From positions 62,001 to 126,000 of the forward strand of contig NZ_CP063362.1 of NCBI RefSeq assembly GCF_016807805.1: DNA of 64,000 nt. The letters run 5' to 3'. Under the pieces are notes generated by a model. The model was not told the origin of the DNA and searched no databases. It saw only the letters and a program-made list of their open reading frames with translations. How positions within the stretch are numbered: position 1 is the first letter of the stretch; each line of letters starts with the position of its first letter. Source of the stretch: Xanthobacter dioxanivorans. Its GTDB lineage: Bacteria; Pseudomonadota; Alphaproteobacteria; Rhizobiales; Xanthobacteraceae. Made by a program: the position numbers and the translations under genes. Positions 35,229 through 44,300 of the stretch are shown in pieces.

Positions 35229-36509
35229 TCAATCGAAGAGGCCGCGCACCAGAGCCGCATACCACGCGTCGTTTTCGGCGCGGAGCCGGCCCCGCAGGTC
35301 GGCCGGCTCGCCGGACTGGGAGAGGAAGGTCTCGGTTTCGCGGATCCTGCCGTCCGCGACAGCGTAGCGGCTGCTTTCCTTCACCACGTCGTCCCTGGCG
35401 ATCGCGCTCCAGCAGGTGTTGGCGTAACCGGGGGCATCGGCATGGGCGGACAGCAGCTCGCTGCGCAGGGCTGCGGCAACCACCATGGCCTGGTTGTTGG
35501 CGGCGAAGGCGGATTTCGGCATGTCACCGGCGTTCGCCGCGTCGCCGATGATGAGGATGGTGCGGTCGATGGTCGAGGCCAGGGTGTCTGGGACGACGGG
35601 GCACCACCCCGAGACATCCGCAAGCCCCGCCGCACGGGCCATGGCGCCCGCCCATTGCGCCGGGATGACGTTCACGAGATCCGCGCGCGCATAGGTCTCG
35701 AAGCCGGTGACCACGGTGCCGGTCTTCGGATCAACGGACTGGACACCCTCCGAGATATCCGGCGCCATCCATTCGATCATGCCCGGATAATGGGCCTCCC
35801 AACCCTCCTGGAAGAGGCCTTGCTTGGGGAATTTCGGCTTGGGATCGAGAATGATGATCTTCGCCCGCTCCCGTCCGGTGGATTTCAGCGCATGCGCCAT
35901 CATGGACGCGCGCTCGTAAGGCGCCGGTGGGCAGCGCGAGGGGTTCGGCGGGGCGATGATCACGATGAGCCCGCCATCCGGCACCGCATCGAGCCGTGCC
36001 TTGAGGCGGCGGAACTGGCGCTCGCCCGTCCAGGCGTGCGGCATGGCGTCCTCGGCCTCGCGGCTCCAGCCCGGAACGGAATCGTATTTCAGGTCGATGC
36101 CGGGAGACAAAGCGAGGCGGTCATAGGCCAGGCGGCGGCCGTCGCCGAGCCGCACCTCTCGACGATCGCGATCGATGGCGGAGGCGGCGGCCGGCACCAC
36201 CTCCACGCCGGCCTTCGCCAGCCCGGCATAGGAGAACAGCAGGCTGTCGGGATCACGCAGGCCGCCGAGCGCGAGGTTGGACTGGAAGCAGGCGAAGTAG
36301 CGAGCGTGCGGCTCCACCAGCGTCACCGCGATCCCGCCGGCGCTGTCCGTGACGACCGCGCGGGCGAGGGAGACACCGCCCGCGCCGCCACCGACGATCA
36401 CCAGACGGGGCCTTGCCCGGGCGTGCACGTGGGGCGCCTGCAGGGCACCCGCGGCCAATACCGCGCCGCCCAGAAAGGCCCTGCGGGAGATCGCACCCGG
36501 GGGGGCCAT
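35229..36509 (-). CDS. soxF: SoxF, sulfide dehydrogenase (FCSD) flavoprotein chain
   Basis: 426 residues, periplasmic. SRRAFLGGAVLAAG is a Tat signal, fitting export with FAD bound. RLVIVGGGAGGVSLARAV is the FAD Rossmann motif, and IGDAANAGDMPKSAFAANNQA the second FAD block. Two redox cysteines expected in FCSD are in RYFACFQSN and PSRCPPAPYERASMM. With a c-type cytochrome it would oxidise sulfide or polysulfide. It is the last gene of the soxYZBCD-cyt-dsrE-soxF string. Sequence alone does not separate SoxF from FccB; context decides. Confidence 0.9.
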   Translation of the reverse strand: MAPPGAISRRAFLGGAVLAAGALQAPHVHARARPRLVIVGGGAGGVSLARAVVTDSAGGIAVTLVEPHARYFACFQSNLALGGLRDPDSLLFSYAGLAKAGVEVVPAAASAIDRDRREVRLGDGRRLAYDRLALSPGIDLKYDSVPGWSREAEDAMPHAWTGERQFRRLKARLDAVPDGGLIVIIAPPNPSRCPPAPYERASMMAHALKSTGRERAKIIILDPKPKFPKQGLFQEGWEAHYPGMIEWMAPDISEGVQSVDPKTGTVVTGFETYARADLVNVIPAQWAGAMARAAGLADVSGWCPVVPDTLASTIDRTILIIGDAANAGDMPKSAFAANNQAMVVAAALRSELLSAHADAPGYANTCWSAIARDDVVKESSRYAVADGRIRETETFLSQSGEPADLRGRLRAENDAWYAALVRGLFD

Positions 36510-36513
36510 GGGA

Positions 36514-37020
36514 TCATCCCACCTTGAGATAGGCGAAGCCCTTGTTCTGCAGTTCGCCGACGGTGGCGACGCCGGACGGGACGAAGCTGATGTACGGCGC
36601 CTTGCGGGCCTTCTCCCTGTCGAGCTTGTTCCGCTCGAAGGTCAGGGAGCACAGATAGATCTTGAGCCCGTTCTTGCCGAGGGAATCGATCTTCTCCACC
36701 AGTTGCGGGTCCAGCGTCTCCTTTTCCCACAAGGTGCCGGAAAGGCTGTCCAGGAAGAATTTCACCCCGCCCGCATGAGCCACCAGCACCAGCTGGATGG
36801 CGAACGGGTCGGCACCGTAGGCGGCATAATGGTTCGAGATGTTGTTCAGGGTCTGGGCGAAGCGGTTGGGATCGCCATAGTCGCAGTGATAGAGGCAGGC
36901 ATGGTCGGCCTCCTTGGCGATATCCTTCGTTTCAACGCTCTGCGCGGCATGCGCCGCCGCGGGAACCGCGCCGGCGAGGGCCATGGTGCCGAGGAAAGCC
37001 CGGCGGTCGAAATGGGGCAT
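36514..37020 (-). CDS. Tat-exported DsrE-family sulfur-relay-like protein
   Basis: 168 residues. DRRAFLGTMALAGAVPAAAHA is a Tat signal peptide. The remainder has the DsrE/F fold pattern: HACLYHCDYGDPNRFAQTLNNISNHYAAYG, then IQLVLVAHAGGVKFFLD and LKIYLCSLTFERNKLD. Cys is present at the typical active position (YLCSL), and two more occur near the N-terminus. DsrE-type proteins usually carry persulfides in the cytoplasm; this one should work in the periplasm beside SoxF and the cytochrome. It ends 4 bases before soxF. Confidence 0.85.
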   Translation of the reverse strand: MPHFDRRAFLGTMALAGAVPAAAHAAQSVETKDIAKEADHACLYHCDYGDPNRFAQTLNNISNHYAAYGADPFAIQLVLVAHAGGVKFFLDSLSGTLWEKETLDPQLVEKIDSLGKNGLKIYLCSLTFERNKLDREKARKAPYISFVPSGVATVGELQNKGFAYLKVG

Positions 37021-37174
37021 CGTCTCCCTCCCGTCATTCGGCGCTTGGCGCGCCTTGGTCGTCCATTTCGAGCACTCGTTCCGTGCAGGGTATGAACGAA
37101 AGCGTCATATCGTCATGTGGGGCGGCGGCGCACGACAATTGGGAACGTCCGGCGTGGCGTGTCCTCCAGCGGCC

Positions 37175-37573
37175 TCACTTCTTCGCACCGCTCGCGTCGA
37201 ACTGGGCGAGGTAGGCGATGAGGTCGGCGCGTTCGGTGTCCTTCTTGATGCCGGCGAACGCCATCTTGCCCTTGGGTGCGAGCGCCTTCGGGTTTTCAAG
37301 ATATGCCCCGAGGGTCGGGGCGTCCCAGATTTTTCCGGCAGCCCCGCCGTCCTTGATGTCCTGGGAATAGGAATAGCCCTCGAAATGGGCCCATTTCGCA
37401 CCGACGATGCCGTTCAGCGGCGGCCCCACCTTCGATTTGGCATCCGGGCCGACCGCATGGCACGCCATGCACTTCTTGAAGATGGTCTCGCCCATGGCCG
37501 CATCCGGCTCCGCCATGGCCCGGGGACCTGCGGCGATGGTGATGAGGGCGGCAAGGAGGAAGATCTTTCGCAC
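37175..37573 (-). CDS. Class I cytochrome c (SoxE-type candidate)
   Basis: 132 residues with a Sec signal (MRKIFLLAALITIAAGPRAMA). Haem-binding CMACH is at 35-39; the Met ligand is in PKGKMAFAGIK at about 103. GPPLNGIVGAKWAHFEGYSYS and ERADLIAYLAQF are typical of c2/c550-like cytochromes. It lies 60 bases after soxD and 154 bases before the DsrE-like gene. It would accept electrons from SoxCD, SoxXA or SoxF and pass them to the terminal oxidase. Confidence 0.9.
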   Translation of the reverse strand: MRKIFLLAALITIAAGPRAMAEPDAAMGETIFKKCMACHAVGPDAKSKVGPPLNGIVGAKWAHFEGYSYSQDIKDGGAAGKIWDAPTLGAYLENPKALAPKGKMAFAGIKKDTERADLIAYLAQFDASGAKK

Positions 37574-37633
37574 CCGCGGATCCTTTCGCTTGTCTGTCGT
37601 TGACGGAGTCGCGGATGCCGGCCGCGGTGAATA

Positions 37634-38434
37634 TCACTCAAGGTTGCCCTTCGGCGGATCGGCGTCCGGCGTCACGTTGAGGATCTGGGCGCGGGCGGTC
37701 ACATGCACCTCGCCGGAACAGTCCTTCATGCACGGGGCGGCCTTCCAGAACGATTTTTCCGTCGTCTCCCGGTCGTCGTCATAGAAGGTCGCCTCGTTGG
37801 GGAGGCTCACCTTCGGGAAATTCTCCTTCGAGAGCACGAAATCTTCCGGGACGAGGTCGTTGAGGTTCAGGAGATAGGCGACGATCGCATACGTCTCGTC
37901 CGGCGTGAGCGACTGGTTGTTGCCGAACGGCATGGCACGGTGGACGTAGTCGAACACGGTGGAAGCATAGGGCCAGAAGGAGCCGATGGTCTTCTCCGGC
38001 CGGTCGGACTTCAGCGTGCCGCGACCGCCCGCAAGCACCGGCCAGCGGCCGGCGCCCTCGCCGAATTCGCCGTGACAGACGGCGCAGCTCTGCAGGAAGA
38101 GCTCCTCGCCCTGCTTCACCGATCCCTTGCCCGCGGGAAGTCCTTCGCCATCGGCGCGCACGTCGATGTTCCAGGCCGCGATCTCCTCCGGCAGCGCGGG
38201 CCGGCCGAGGGCGATGGCCTTCGCCGGAGGGACGCCGGGTCGCACCACTGCCGGCACGTTGACGGCCTGCCGGGCCTTGTCCTTGTCCGGGGCCTTCTCG
38301 CCTTTGGCCTGCGCTCCCGCCTTCGTCGCCTCGCCCTTCGCAGAAGCGGGATCGGCGACGGCGGAGACGGAAGCCGCGGCGAAGGTGCCCGCGAGGGCGG
38401 CGGCGACGATCAGCGCCTCAGCCGACTTCCACAT
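37634..38434 (-). CDS. soxD: SoxD, cytochrome c subunit of sulfane dehydrogenase
   Basis: 266 residues. A signal peptide, a charged Ala/Lys-rich linker and then one haem site, C117-A-V-C-H121, followed by GRGTLKSDRPEKTIGSFWPYASTVFDYVHRAMPFG, the SoxD/cytochrome c551 hallmark. The C-terminal CMKDC is a conserved Cys pair, not a second haem site. It is shorter than the 384-residue diheme Paracoccus SoxD. Start overlaps soxC by 17 bases. With SoxC it takes six electrons from the sulfane sulfur on SoxY. Confidence 0.92.
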   Translation of the reverse strand: MWKSAEALIVAAALAGTFAAASVSAVADPASAKGEATKAGAQAKGEKAPDKDKARQAVNVPAVVRPGVPPAKAIALGRPALPEEIAAWNIDVRADGEGLPAGKGSVKQGEELFLQSCAVCHGEFGEGAGRWPVLAGGRGTLKSDRPEKTIGSFWPYASTVFDYVHRAMPFGNNQSLTPDETYAIVAYLLNLNDLVPEDFVLSKENFPKVSLPNEATFYDDDRETTEKSFWKAAPCMKDCSGEVHVTARAQILNVTPDADPPKGNLE

Positions 38435-39749
38435 TTTCCGTCTCCCCGTTGGAGCGCACCAGCCACGTCTGGATGCCGTTGTTGTGATAGATGGAGTTGG
38501 TGCCGCGAATGGCCCGAAGCTCCTGCTTGGTCGGCTGCACGTAGCCGGTGTCGTCCATGGCGCGGGACTGCACCATCAGCTCCTCGCCGCCCCAGTCGAA
38601 GTCGAGGTAGAAGCGTGTCATGGACATGGGCGTGTTCGGCCCCTCGATGCGCGCCGTGGTCCAGTTGCGCCCGCCGTCCAGCGATACATCCACGCGCCTG
38701 ATGGCGCCGCGCCCGGACCAGGCGATGCCGGTGAGCACGGTGGGGCCCTTCTGCTTCAGGGGCGCCTGCGGGCTGGGGCTGGTGACCACGGACTTCGCAT
38801 CCATGATGAAGGTGAAGCGGCGGGAGCGCCCATCGGCGAGGAGGTCGGTGTATTTCGAGGTTTCCTCGCGCTGCTGCCACGGCTGGTCGCCCACCTTGAT
38901 GCGGCGCAGCCATTTGACCCACATGTTGCCTTCCCAGCCGGGCACCACCAGCCGCACCGGATAGCCCTGCTCGGGCCGCAGCGCCTCGCCGTTCATGGCG
39001 AAGGCGACGAGGCAGTCGTCCAGCGCCTTCTCGATGGGGATCGAGCGGGTCATTACGGCCGCGTCCGCGCCTTCCGCCAGCACCCATTTGCCCTTGGGCT
39101 TCACGCCGGCCACGTCCAGGAAGGCGCGCAGCGGCACGCCGGTGTAATAGACGTTGTGAATCATGCCATGGGTGAACTGGCAGCCGTTGAGCTGCGCGCC
39201 GCGCCACTCCATGCCGGAATTCGCCGCGCATTCGAGGAAATAGGCGCGGTTGACCCGACCCGGCATGCGCTTGATGTCTTCGAGCGTGAAGACCAGTTCC
39301 CTGTCCACCAGGCCGTGGACCATGAAGCGATACTTGTCCGGGTCGATCTCCGCCTCGCCGCCGTGATGGCGCACGAAGCACAGGCCGTTGGGCGTGATGG
39401 TGCCGTCGAGCGCATAGAGCGGGGTGAAGCTCACCGAGCTCTCGGAACTGGCGGTGAGCCAGGTCACTTCCCGGCGCACCACGTCCTTCTCGAATTTCGA
39501 AGGCTTGCCATAGGGGTTGACGTTGACTCCGGCGCCCAGCGCCTTCGACCAGTTCGGCACGGGCACGATGTTGGGATCGGGCCCGGCGGCGGCCGGAGCC
39601 GCCAGGAGGGGACCGGTGGCCGCCGCCGCGACACCGGCCGAGACGACGGCGCCTTGCCCCGCCACGGAGAGGAAGCGGCGGCGCGAGAGGGCTGGTGCGG
39701 CACCGTTTCCGGCGGAGTGGCCGGTCCGGGGGACCGTGTTGTCGGGCAT
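38418..39749 (-). CDS. soxC: SoxC, molybdenum subunit of sulfane dehydrogenase
   Basis: 443 residues, sulfite-oxidase superfamily. LSRRRFLSVAGQGAVVSAG is a Tat signal. The molybdenum-binding Cys is C174 in YFLECAANSGMEWRG, and the Moco and dimer domains (VRLVVPGWEGNMWVKWL; RRVDVSLDGGRNWTTARIE) are complete. SoxC oxidises sulfane sulfur bound to SoxY. Its presence together with soxD predicts complete oxidation of thiosulfate to sulfate without sulfur globules. Confidence 0.95.
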   Translation of the reverse strand: MPDNTVPRTGHSAGNGAAPALSRRRFLSVAGQGAVVSAGVAAAATGPLLAAPAAAGPDPNIVPVPNWSKALGAGVNVNPYGKPSKFEKDVVRREVTWLTASSESSVSFTPLYALDGTITPNGLCFVRHHGGEAEIDPDKYRFMVHGLVDRELVFTLEDIKRMPGRVNRAYFLECAANSGMEWRGAQLNGCQFTHGMIHNVYYTGVPLRAFLDVAGVKPKGKWVLAEGADAAVMTRSIPIEKALDDCLVAFAMNGEALRPEQGYPVRLVVPGWEGNMWVKWLRRIKVGDQPWQQREETSKYTDLLADGRSRRFTFIMDAKSVVTSPSPQAPLKQKGPTVLTGIAWSGRGAIRRVDVSLDGGRNWTTARIEGPNTPMSMTRFYLDFDWGGEELMVQSRAMDDTGYVQPTKQELRAIRGTNSIYHNNGIQTWLVRSNGETENVEVG

Positions 39750-39762
39750 GGTGTCCTCCCTG

Positions 39763-39790
39763 ATATTCTTTTATTCGCAAGTTTGAATAT
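39763..39790. promoter_or_regulatory. Candidate SoxR operator upstream of soxC
   Basis: TATTC-N8-GAATA (39772-39789) sits in an AT-rich patch between soxB and soxC, 14 bases before the soxC ATG. A wider pair, ATATTC and GAATAT, spans 39763-39790. The related ATTC-N8-GAAT element recurs at 47772-47787, and near-copies occur in two other sox promoters. Confidence 0.4.
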
Positions 39791-39840
39791 TTATGGCGAA
39801 AGCTGAACGGAACGGTGCGCGAAACGCTCCACCATCCCCC

Positions 39841-41532
39841 TCACGCCCCCGTCACCTTCACCGACGCGTTAGGGATGATCTTCACGGTCTTCGCGCCGGC
39901 CACATAGCGTTCCACCATCTCCCAGACGGGCGGCCCTTCCACGTTCTGGGCGATGGAGGCCCAGCCGGCGACCGTATAGGTCTTGTCCGCGTCCAGCGGC
40001 TTGCCGCTCTTCAGGAAGGTCAGGCCGGAGATGCGCTGGCCGACGCCCTTGGAGACGTCGATGGCGTAACCGACACCCCCCACGCGCACCATGTCGCCGC
40101 CGCCCTGGAAGTAGGGATCGGGATGGAAGATGTTGTCGGCCACATCCTCCAGCACATCCTTCAGTTGCCGGCCGGTCATGGCGTTGCGGTAGCAGGCGGG
40201 ATAGGTGATGGCGGTGGCGTTGGAGATGGCCTCGAAGGTGATGGGATCGCCCGGAAGCAGCGTGCCGCCCCAGCGAAAGCCGGGGGAGAGGGCGATCTCG
40301 GCATCCCGCTCCTGCATGAGCGCGTCGCAGATCATGTCGTCGAAGGTGCCGTTAAAGTTCCCGCGCCGATAGAGCAGGCTCTCCGCCCGTCCCACCTCGC
40401 GGGCGAGGTCCCTGGCATAAGGTGCGCGGATGTCCGCCACCAGCTTCGCCATCTCCGGATCAGGCGCGATCACGTCCGAGAACACCGGGATCAGCTGGAA
40501 CCTGTAGCCGGTGACCGACTTGTCCTTCACGTCCAGGTCGAGGCGCGACAGGAACTTGCCGTGGGAGCCGGTGGCGATCAGCAAGGTCTTGCCCACCTCG
40601 GTGGCGGCGGGCATGGCATCGTGGGTGTGGGCCGTGAGGATCACGTCGATGCCCTTCACCCGCGAGGCCATCTTGCGGTCCACGTCGAAGCCGTTGTGCG
40701 AGAGCACCACCACCACGTCGGCGCCGCCGGCGCGGGCGGCATCCACCTGCTTCTGCATCTCCTCCTCGCGGATGCCGAACTCCCAGTCGGGGATCATCCA
40801 GCGCGGGTTGGCGATGGGGGTGCGCGGGAAGGCCTGGCCGATCACCGCGATCTTGGCGCCGCCCTTCTCGAAGGTCTTCACCGCGTCGAACACCGGCTCG
40901 CCCCACTCGGTGGAGCGGACATTCTGGGCGAGGAAGGCGAAAGGGGCCTTTTCCTTGATCTCGGTGACCCGGTCGGCGCCGTAGGTGAATTCCCAATGCC
41001 CCACCATGGCGTCGAGCCCGAGGGCGGAGAACACCCGCACCATGTCCTCGCCCCGCGTCTTCAGGGACGACCAGGAGCCCTGCAGGCCGTCGCCACCGTC
41101 CAGCAGCAGCACCTTGTCCGCCCCCCGTTCGGCACGGATGGCCTTGATGAGGGTGGCGAGGCGGTCCGCCCCGCCCATGCGGCCATAGCTGCGGGCAAGC
41201 GCCGTGAAGTCTTCCGAGGTGAGCGCATAAGCGTCGCGCGTGCCCGGCTTGATGTTGAAGTAGGTAAGGAAGGCCGTGTCAGTCAAATGCGGGGGCACGC
41301 CCCGCGCGTCACCGACGCCCAGATTGATGGACGGTTCGCGGAAGTAGAGCGGATTGAGCTGGGCGTGGATGTCGGTGACGTGCAGGATCGTGCAGGTGCC
41401 GGGCCGGCCGAACTTCAGGAGGTCGTTCTGGGTCAATTGCCCCCCGACGGCCTGCGCCAGCCCCGCTCCCGAGGTCGCGAGGAGGCCGGCGAGGGCCGTC
41501 CCGGCGGACAGAAAATCGCGCCTTGAGATCAT
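39841..41532 (-). CDS. soxB: SoxB, thiosulfohydrolase
   Basis: 563 residues, periplasmic dimanganese hydrolase. A Tat-type MISRRDFLSAGTALAG is followed by the metallophosphatase-like core: ILHVTDIHAQLNP, LLLDGGDGLQGS, VGHWEFTYG, VVVLSHNGFDVD and LTAHTHDAMP. The 5'-nucleotidase C-terminal domain begins near GRAESLLYRRG. It hydrolyses the terminal sulfone of SoxY-S-thiosulfonate to sulfate. ATG 41532 is preferred over the in-frame TTG 18 bases upstream because it gives the Tat peptide directly. Confidence 0.95.
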   Translation of the reverse strand: MISRRDFLSAGTALAGLLATSGAGLAQAVGGQLTQNDLLKFGRPGTCTILHVTDIHAQLNPLYFREPSINLGVGDARGVPPHLTDTAFLTYFNIKPGTRDAYALTSEDFTALARSYGRMGGADRLATLIKAIRAERGADKVLLLDGGDGLQGSWSSLKTRGEDMVRVFSALGLDAMVGHWEFTYGADRVTEIKEKAPFAFLAQNVRSTEWGEPVFDAVKTFEKGGAKIAVIGQAFPRTPIANPRWMIPDWEFGIREEEMQKQVDAARAGGADVVVVLSHNGFDVDRKMASRVKGIDVILTAHTHDAMPAATEVGKTLLIATGSHGKFLSRLDLDVKDKSVTGYRFQLIPVFSDVIAPDPEMAKLVADIRAPYARDLAREVGRAESLLYRRGNFNGTFDDMICDALMQERDAEIALSPGFRWGGTLLPGDPITFEAISNATAITYPACYRNAMTGRQLKDVLEDVADNIFHPDPYFQGGGDMVRVGGVGYAIDVSKGVGQRISGLTFLKSGKPLDADKTYTVAGWASIAQNVEGPPVWEMVERYVAGAKTVKIIPNASVKVTGA

Positions 41533-41643
41533 GGTGATCGCGCTTTCCAAAAGTCATGGAGGTGCCGTTTGCCGGATCAACGCGTGATCCGGCAACACAG
41601 CGCACCAGAAGGCCGGATGAGTGGCGAGCGATTTGCTTCGACG

Positions 41644-41973
41644 TCAGGCCATAGTGAGCTTGGCGATGGCCTTCTGCTCGCCGCCTGTGTCGTCCTTCCA
41701 GGAGAAGGTGAACTCGCCGCTCTCCTTGGCCTTGTAGAAGAAGGACTGGAAGGGATTGGCGGAGATGGACGGAAACCATTCGGCCTTGAAGAAGGGTTTG
41801 CCGTTGAACGAGGCCTCGAAGGTATTGATGATGTCGCGCGGCACCGTCTTGCCGGCGGCATCCTTGCGCTGGCCGCTTTCCATCTCGTGGGAAATCAGGG
41901 TCTTGATCTCGATGATCTCGCCGGCTTTCGCCTGGGCGGGGACGCGCACGCGAGGTGCGGACTTGATGGCCAT
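41644..41973 (-). CDS. soxZ: SoxZ, thiosulfate-carrier subunit
   Basis: 109 residues, no signal peptide, as in SoxZ, which is exported in complex with SoxY. RVRVPAQAKAGEIIEIKTLISHEMESGQR and NTFEASFNGKPFFKAEWFPSISANPFQSFF are the SoxZ signature. GGAGGAC 5 bases before the ATG marks the start. It wraps SoxY to form the SoxYZ carrier. Confidence 0.95.
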   Translation of the reverse strand: MAIKSAPRVRVPAQAKAGEIIEIKTLISHEMESGQRKDAAGKTVPRDIINTFEASFNGKPFFKAEWFPSISANPFQSFFYKAKESGEFTFSWKDDTGGEQKAIAKLTMA

Positions 41974-42043
41974 TTGTGTCCTCCAACACTTTCGGTGGGG
42001 CGATTTTCGCCCGCGCTTATTGTGATTCGGCTTGGCGTCCGGC

Positions 42044-42517
42044 TCAGCCGCCGCAGCCGCCGATGGTGACCTTCACCTGCGACTTGGCGGAGAAGAGCGC
42101 GCCGGAGGACATCTCGGCCACCGCGATCACGTTCTGCGTCTGCGCCAGCCGCATCCGGGTCGATGCCGACGCTTTCCCGCTCTCCGGCGTGAAATGGTAG
42201 GTGACCACCTGGGGAAGCGGATTGCCGTCGGCGAAGACATGAACAGACTTGACGAAATCGGCGTCCGTCATGGGGCTGTCCACGTCGATGTTGATGGGCA
42301 CCACGAGGCCGTTCTCGGCGATCTCGGGCACGTCGAGCTTGACCTTGCCTTCGCCCATCGCCTTGCCGCCGAAGAGCTTCTTCATCTCCTCCGCCACCTG
42401 GGCTTCGGTCGCGAGGCTCATGCGCGGGGCGAGCACCGCGGCAAAGGCGGCGAATCCTGCCAGTTGCAGCGCCTGTCGGCGCGAAGGCACAAGGGTGGCG
42501 TCCATGTGAAGAGTCAT
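42044..42517 (-). CDS. soxY: SoxY, thiosulfate-carrier with cysteine arm
   Basis: 157 residues. SRRQALQLAGFAAFAAVLAP is a Tat signal. The chain ends GGCGG, with C155 as the swinging-arm cysteine that carries the substrate. The fold region PINIDVDSPMTDADFVKSVHVFADGNPLPQV is well conserved. GGAGGAAACGG in front of ATG 42517 sets the start. It heads the minus-strand sox string and is divergent from soxA. Confidence 0.96.
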   Translation of the reverse strand: MTLHMDATLVPSRRQALQLAGFAAFAAVLAPRMSLATEAQVAEEMKKLFGGKAMGEGKVKLDVPEIAENGLVVPINIDVDSPMTDADFVKSVHVFADGNPLPQVVTYHFTPESGKASASTRMRLAQTQNVIAVAEMSSGALFSAKSQVKVTIGGCGG

Positions 42518-42610
42518 CCGTTTCCTCCTGGGGCCGGCTGCGATGCCGGCTCATAAGCCATTATTTTTGCTTGATGATGTGGACAGCGCGCGCTGCGCCG
42601 TCCTCGATCA

Positions 42611-42643
42611 ATTTCACATATTGTGATATCGATTTTTTTGAAT
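42611..42643. promoter_or_regulatory. Divergent soxY/soxA promoter palindrome and SoxR-like half-site
   Basis: TCACA-TAT-TGTGA (42614-42626) is a perfect inverted repeat, flanked by A/T pairs that partly extend it. Next to it ATCG-N8-GAAT (42628-42643) is a degenerate copy of the ATTC-N8-GAAT motif of other sox promoters. The remaining 254-base intergenic region is GC-rich. Confidence 0.35.
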
Positions 42644-42771
42644 GTAAAGTAGCTCCCATCCGATGATCGCTCTCGTCTATCGAGGGCGGGTTCCACGATC
42701 GGACGCCGTGTTCCTTGAAGGGCTTCAGCCAGAAAGCCCAACCGCACGGCCCGCCACGTCCGGGAGGATAT

Positions 42772-43602
42772 ATGCGACCCAAAGCCACATTACTCACATG
42801 TCTGTGCGCCTTCGCCCTGGCGCTCGTCCCCCTCCTGACCCTCAGGGCGCAGGAGGATGCGAGCGAGAAGGAGATCGAGCGCTACCGCGCCATGATCAAC
42901 GATCCCATGGCGAATCCCGGCTATCTCGCGGTGGACCGCGGCGAAGCGCTGTGGTCCGAGCCGCGGGGCACGAAGAACGTCTCCCTGGAGACCTGTGACC
43001 TCGGCCGGGGGCCGGGCAAGCTGGAGGGCGCCTACGCCGCCCTGCCGCGCTACTTCGCCGACGCCGACAAGGTGATGGACCTGGAACAGCGCCTTCTGTG
43101 GTGCATGGACAAGATCCAGGGCCTCGACATCAAGCCCATCGTGGCCAAGCCCTTTTCCGGCCCCGGCCGGGGCTCGGACATGGAGGACCTCGTCGCCTTC
43201 ATCGCCAACAAGTCGAATGGCATGAACATCGCGGTCCCACTCTCCCATCCCAAGGAGAAGGAGGCCTATGCCATCGGCGAGGCGCTGTTCTACCGGCGCT
43301 CCTCCATCAACGACTTCTCCTGCTCCACCTGCCATGGCGACCTGGGCAAGCGCATCCGGCTGCAGGGGCTGCCCCAGCTCGATAAGCCCGGAAAGGACGC
43401 GCAGCTGACCATGGCGTCCTGGCCCACCTACCGCGTTTCCCAGAGCGCGCTCAGGACCATGCAACACCGCATGTGGGACTGCTATCGCCAGATGCGCATG
43501 CCGGCGCCGGACTACGCCTCGGAGGTCGTCACCGCCCTCACCGTGTTCCTGAACGCGCAGGCGGCGGGCGGCGAACTCAACGTTCCGTCCATCAAGCGCT
43601 GA
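42772..43602 (+). CDS. soxA: SoxA, monoheme cytochrome c of SoxXA
   Basis: 276 residues with a signal peptide ([17 protein letters not shown]). One haem site, C184-S-T-C-H188. C237 in [12 protein letters not shown] is the conserved cysteine persulfide haem ligand and active site. C75 and C111 replace the first haem of diheme SoxA and probably form a disulfide. GGGAGGATAT before ATG 42772 fixes the start. SoxXA joins thiosulfate to the SoxY cysteine oxidatively. Confidence 0.95.
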   Translation: MRPKATLLTCLCAFALALVPLLTLRAQEDASEKEIERYRAMINDPMANPGYLAVDRGEALWSEPRGTKNVSLETCDLGRGPGKLEGAYAALPRYFADADKVMDLEQRLLWCMDKIQGLDIKPIVAKPFSGPGRGSDMEDLVAFIANKSNGMNIAVPLSHPKEKEAYAIGEALFYRRSSINDFSCSTCHGDLGKRIRLQGLPQLDKPGKDAQLTMASWPTYRVSQSALRTMQHRMWDCYRQMRMPAPDYASEVVTALTVFLNAQAAGGELNVPSIKR

Positions 43603-43616
43603 CGGGGAGAAGACAC

Positions 43617-44243
43617 ATGCAGAGAATCCTTTTCGCGGCGGCGCTCCTCGCCGGCCCGGTGGCGCTCTCGCCCGCCCTCGCCCAGCAGATCCCGGCGGCC
43701 CCGCCGTCGGTGGTGGACAGGGTGGTGAAGGAGAGCTTCACCAAGCTGCCGGAAGGCTGGGCGGCGCGCCTTGTGCCGGACGAGACCATGCAGATCTGCT
43801 CGGTCACGCGGAACCAGCCATCGGCCAGGGAGGCGGAAGCCATCATGGCCCGAGAGGCAAGGACGGTGAAGGTGCCGGAAGGCAGCGTCATCGGCAATTG
43901 GAAGGAGGGCGAGAAGATCGCCCAGAACGGCCGCGGCGGCCAGTTCTCCGACCCACCCGGCACGGTCAGCGGCGGCAATTGCTATGCCTGCCACCAGATG
44001 GACCCGCGGGAGGTGAGCTACGGCACGCTCGGGCCGAGCCTCGTCAATTACGGCGCGGACCGCAAGTTCGCCGCCGAGGACGCCAAAGCCGCCTACGCCA
44101 AGGTGTACAACGCCCAGGCCGTGTTCGCCTGCTCCTCCATGCCGCGCTTCGGGCACAATGGCGTGCTCGGAAGCGAGCAGATCAAGGACGTGGTGGCCTA
44201 CCTGTTCGATCCGGCGTCGCCGGTCAACAAGCCGCTCAAGTAG
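43617..44243 (+). CDS. soxX: SoxX, cytochrome c of SoxXA
   Basis: 208 residues, Sec signal ending ALAQQ. Haem site C122-Y-A-C-H126, Met ligand in SSMPRFGHN. The long insert before the haem (residues 55-115) is as in alphaproteobacterial SoxX. It lies 14 bases after soxA with GGGGAGA ahead of the ATG, and a strong terminator follows. Confidence 0.95.
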   Translation: MQRILFAAALLAGPVALSPALAQQIPAAPPSVVDRVVKESFTKLPEGWAARLVPDETMQICSVTRNQPSAREAEAIMAREARTVKVPEGSVIGNWKEGEKIAQNGRGGQFSDPPGTVSGGNCYACHQMDPREVSYGTLGPSLVNYGADRKFAAEDAKAAYAKVYNAQAVFACSSMPRFGHNGVLGSEQIKDVVAYLFDPASPVNKPLK

Positions 44244-44260
44244 GCCGTCCCGGCACGCGA

Positions 44261-44290
44261 CGGCCCCGGTCCGCCGGGGCCGTTTTCGTT
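44261..44290 (+). terminator. Rho-independent terminator after soxX
   Basis: CGGCCCCGG (44261-44269), loop TCCG, CCGGGGCCG (44274-44282), then TTTTCGTTT. Perfect 9-bp stem plus T-rich tail, 17 bases after the soxX stop and before the convergent soxW. Confidence 0.85.
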
Positions 44291-44300
44291 TGCCCGGGGG

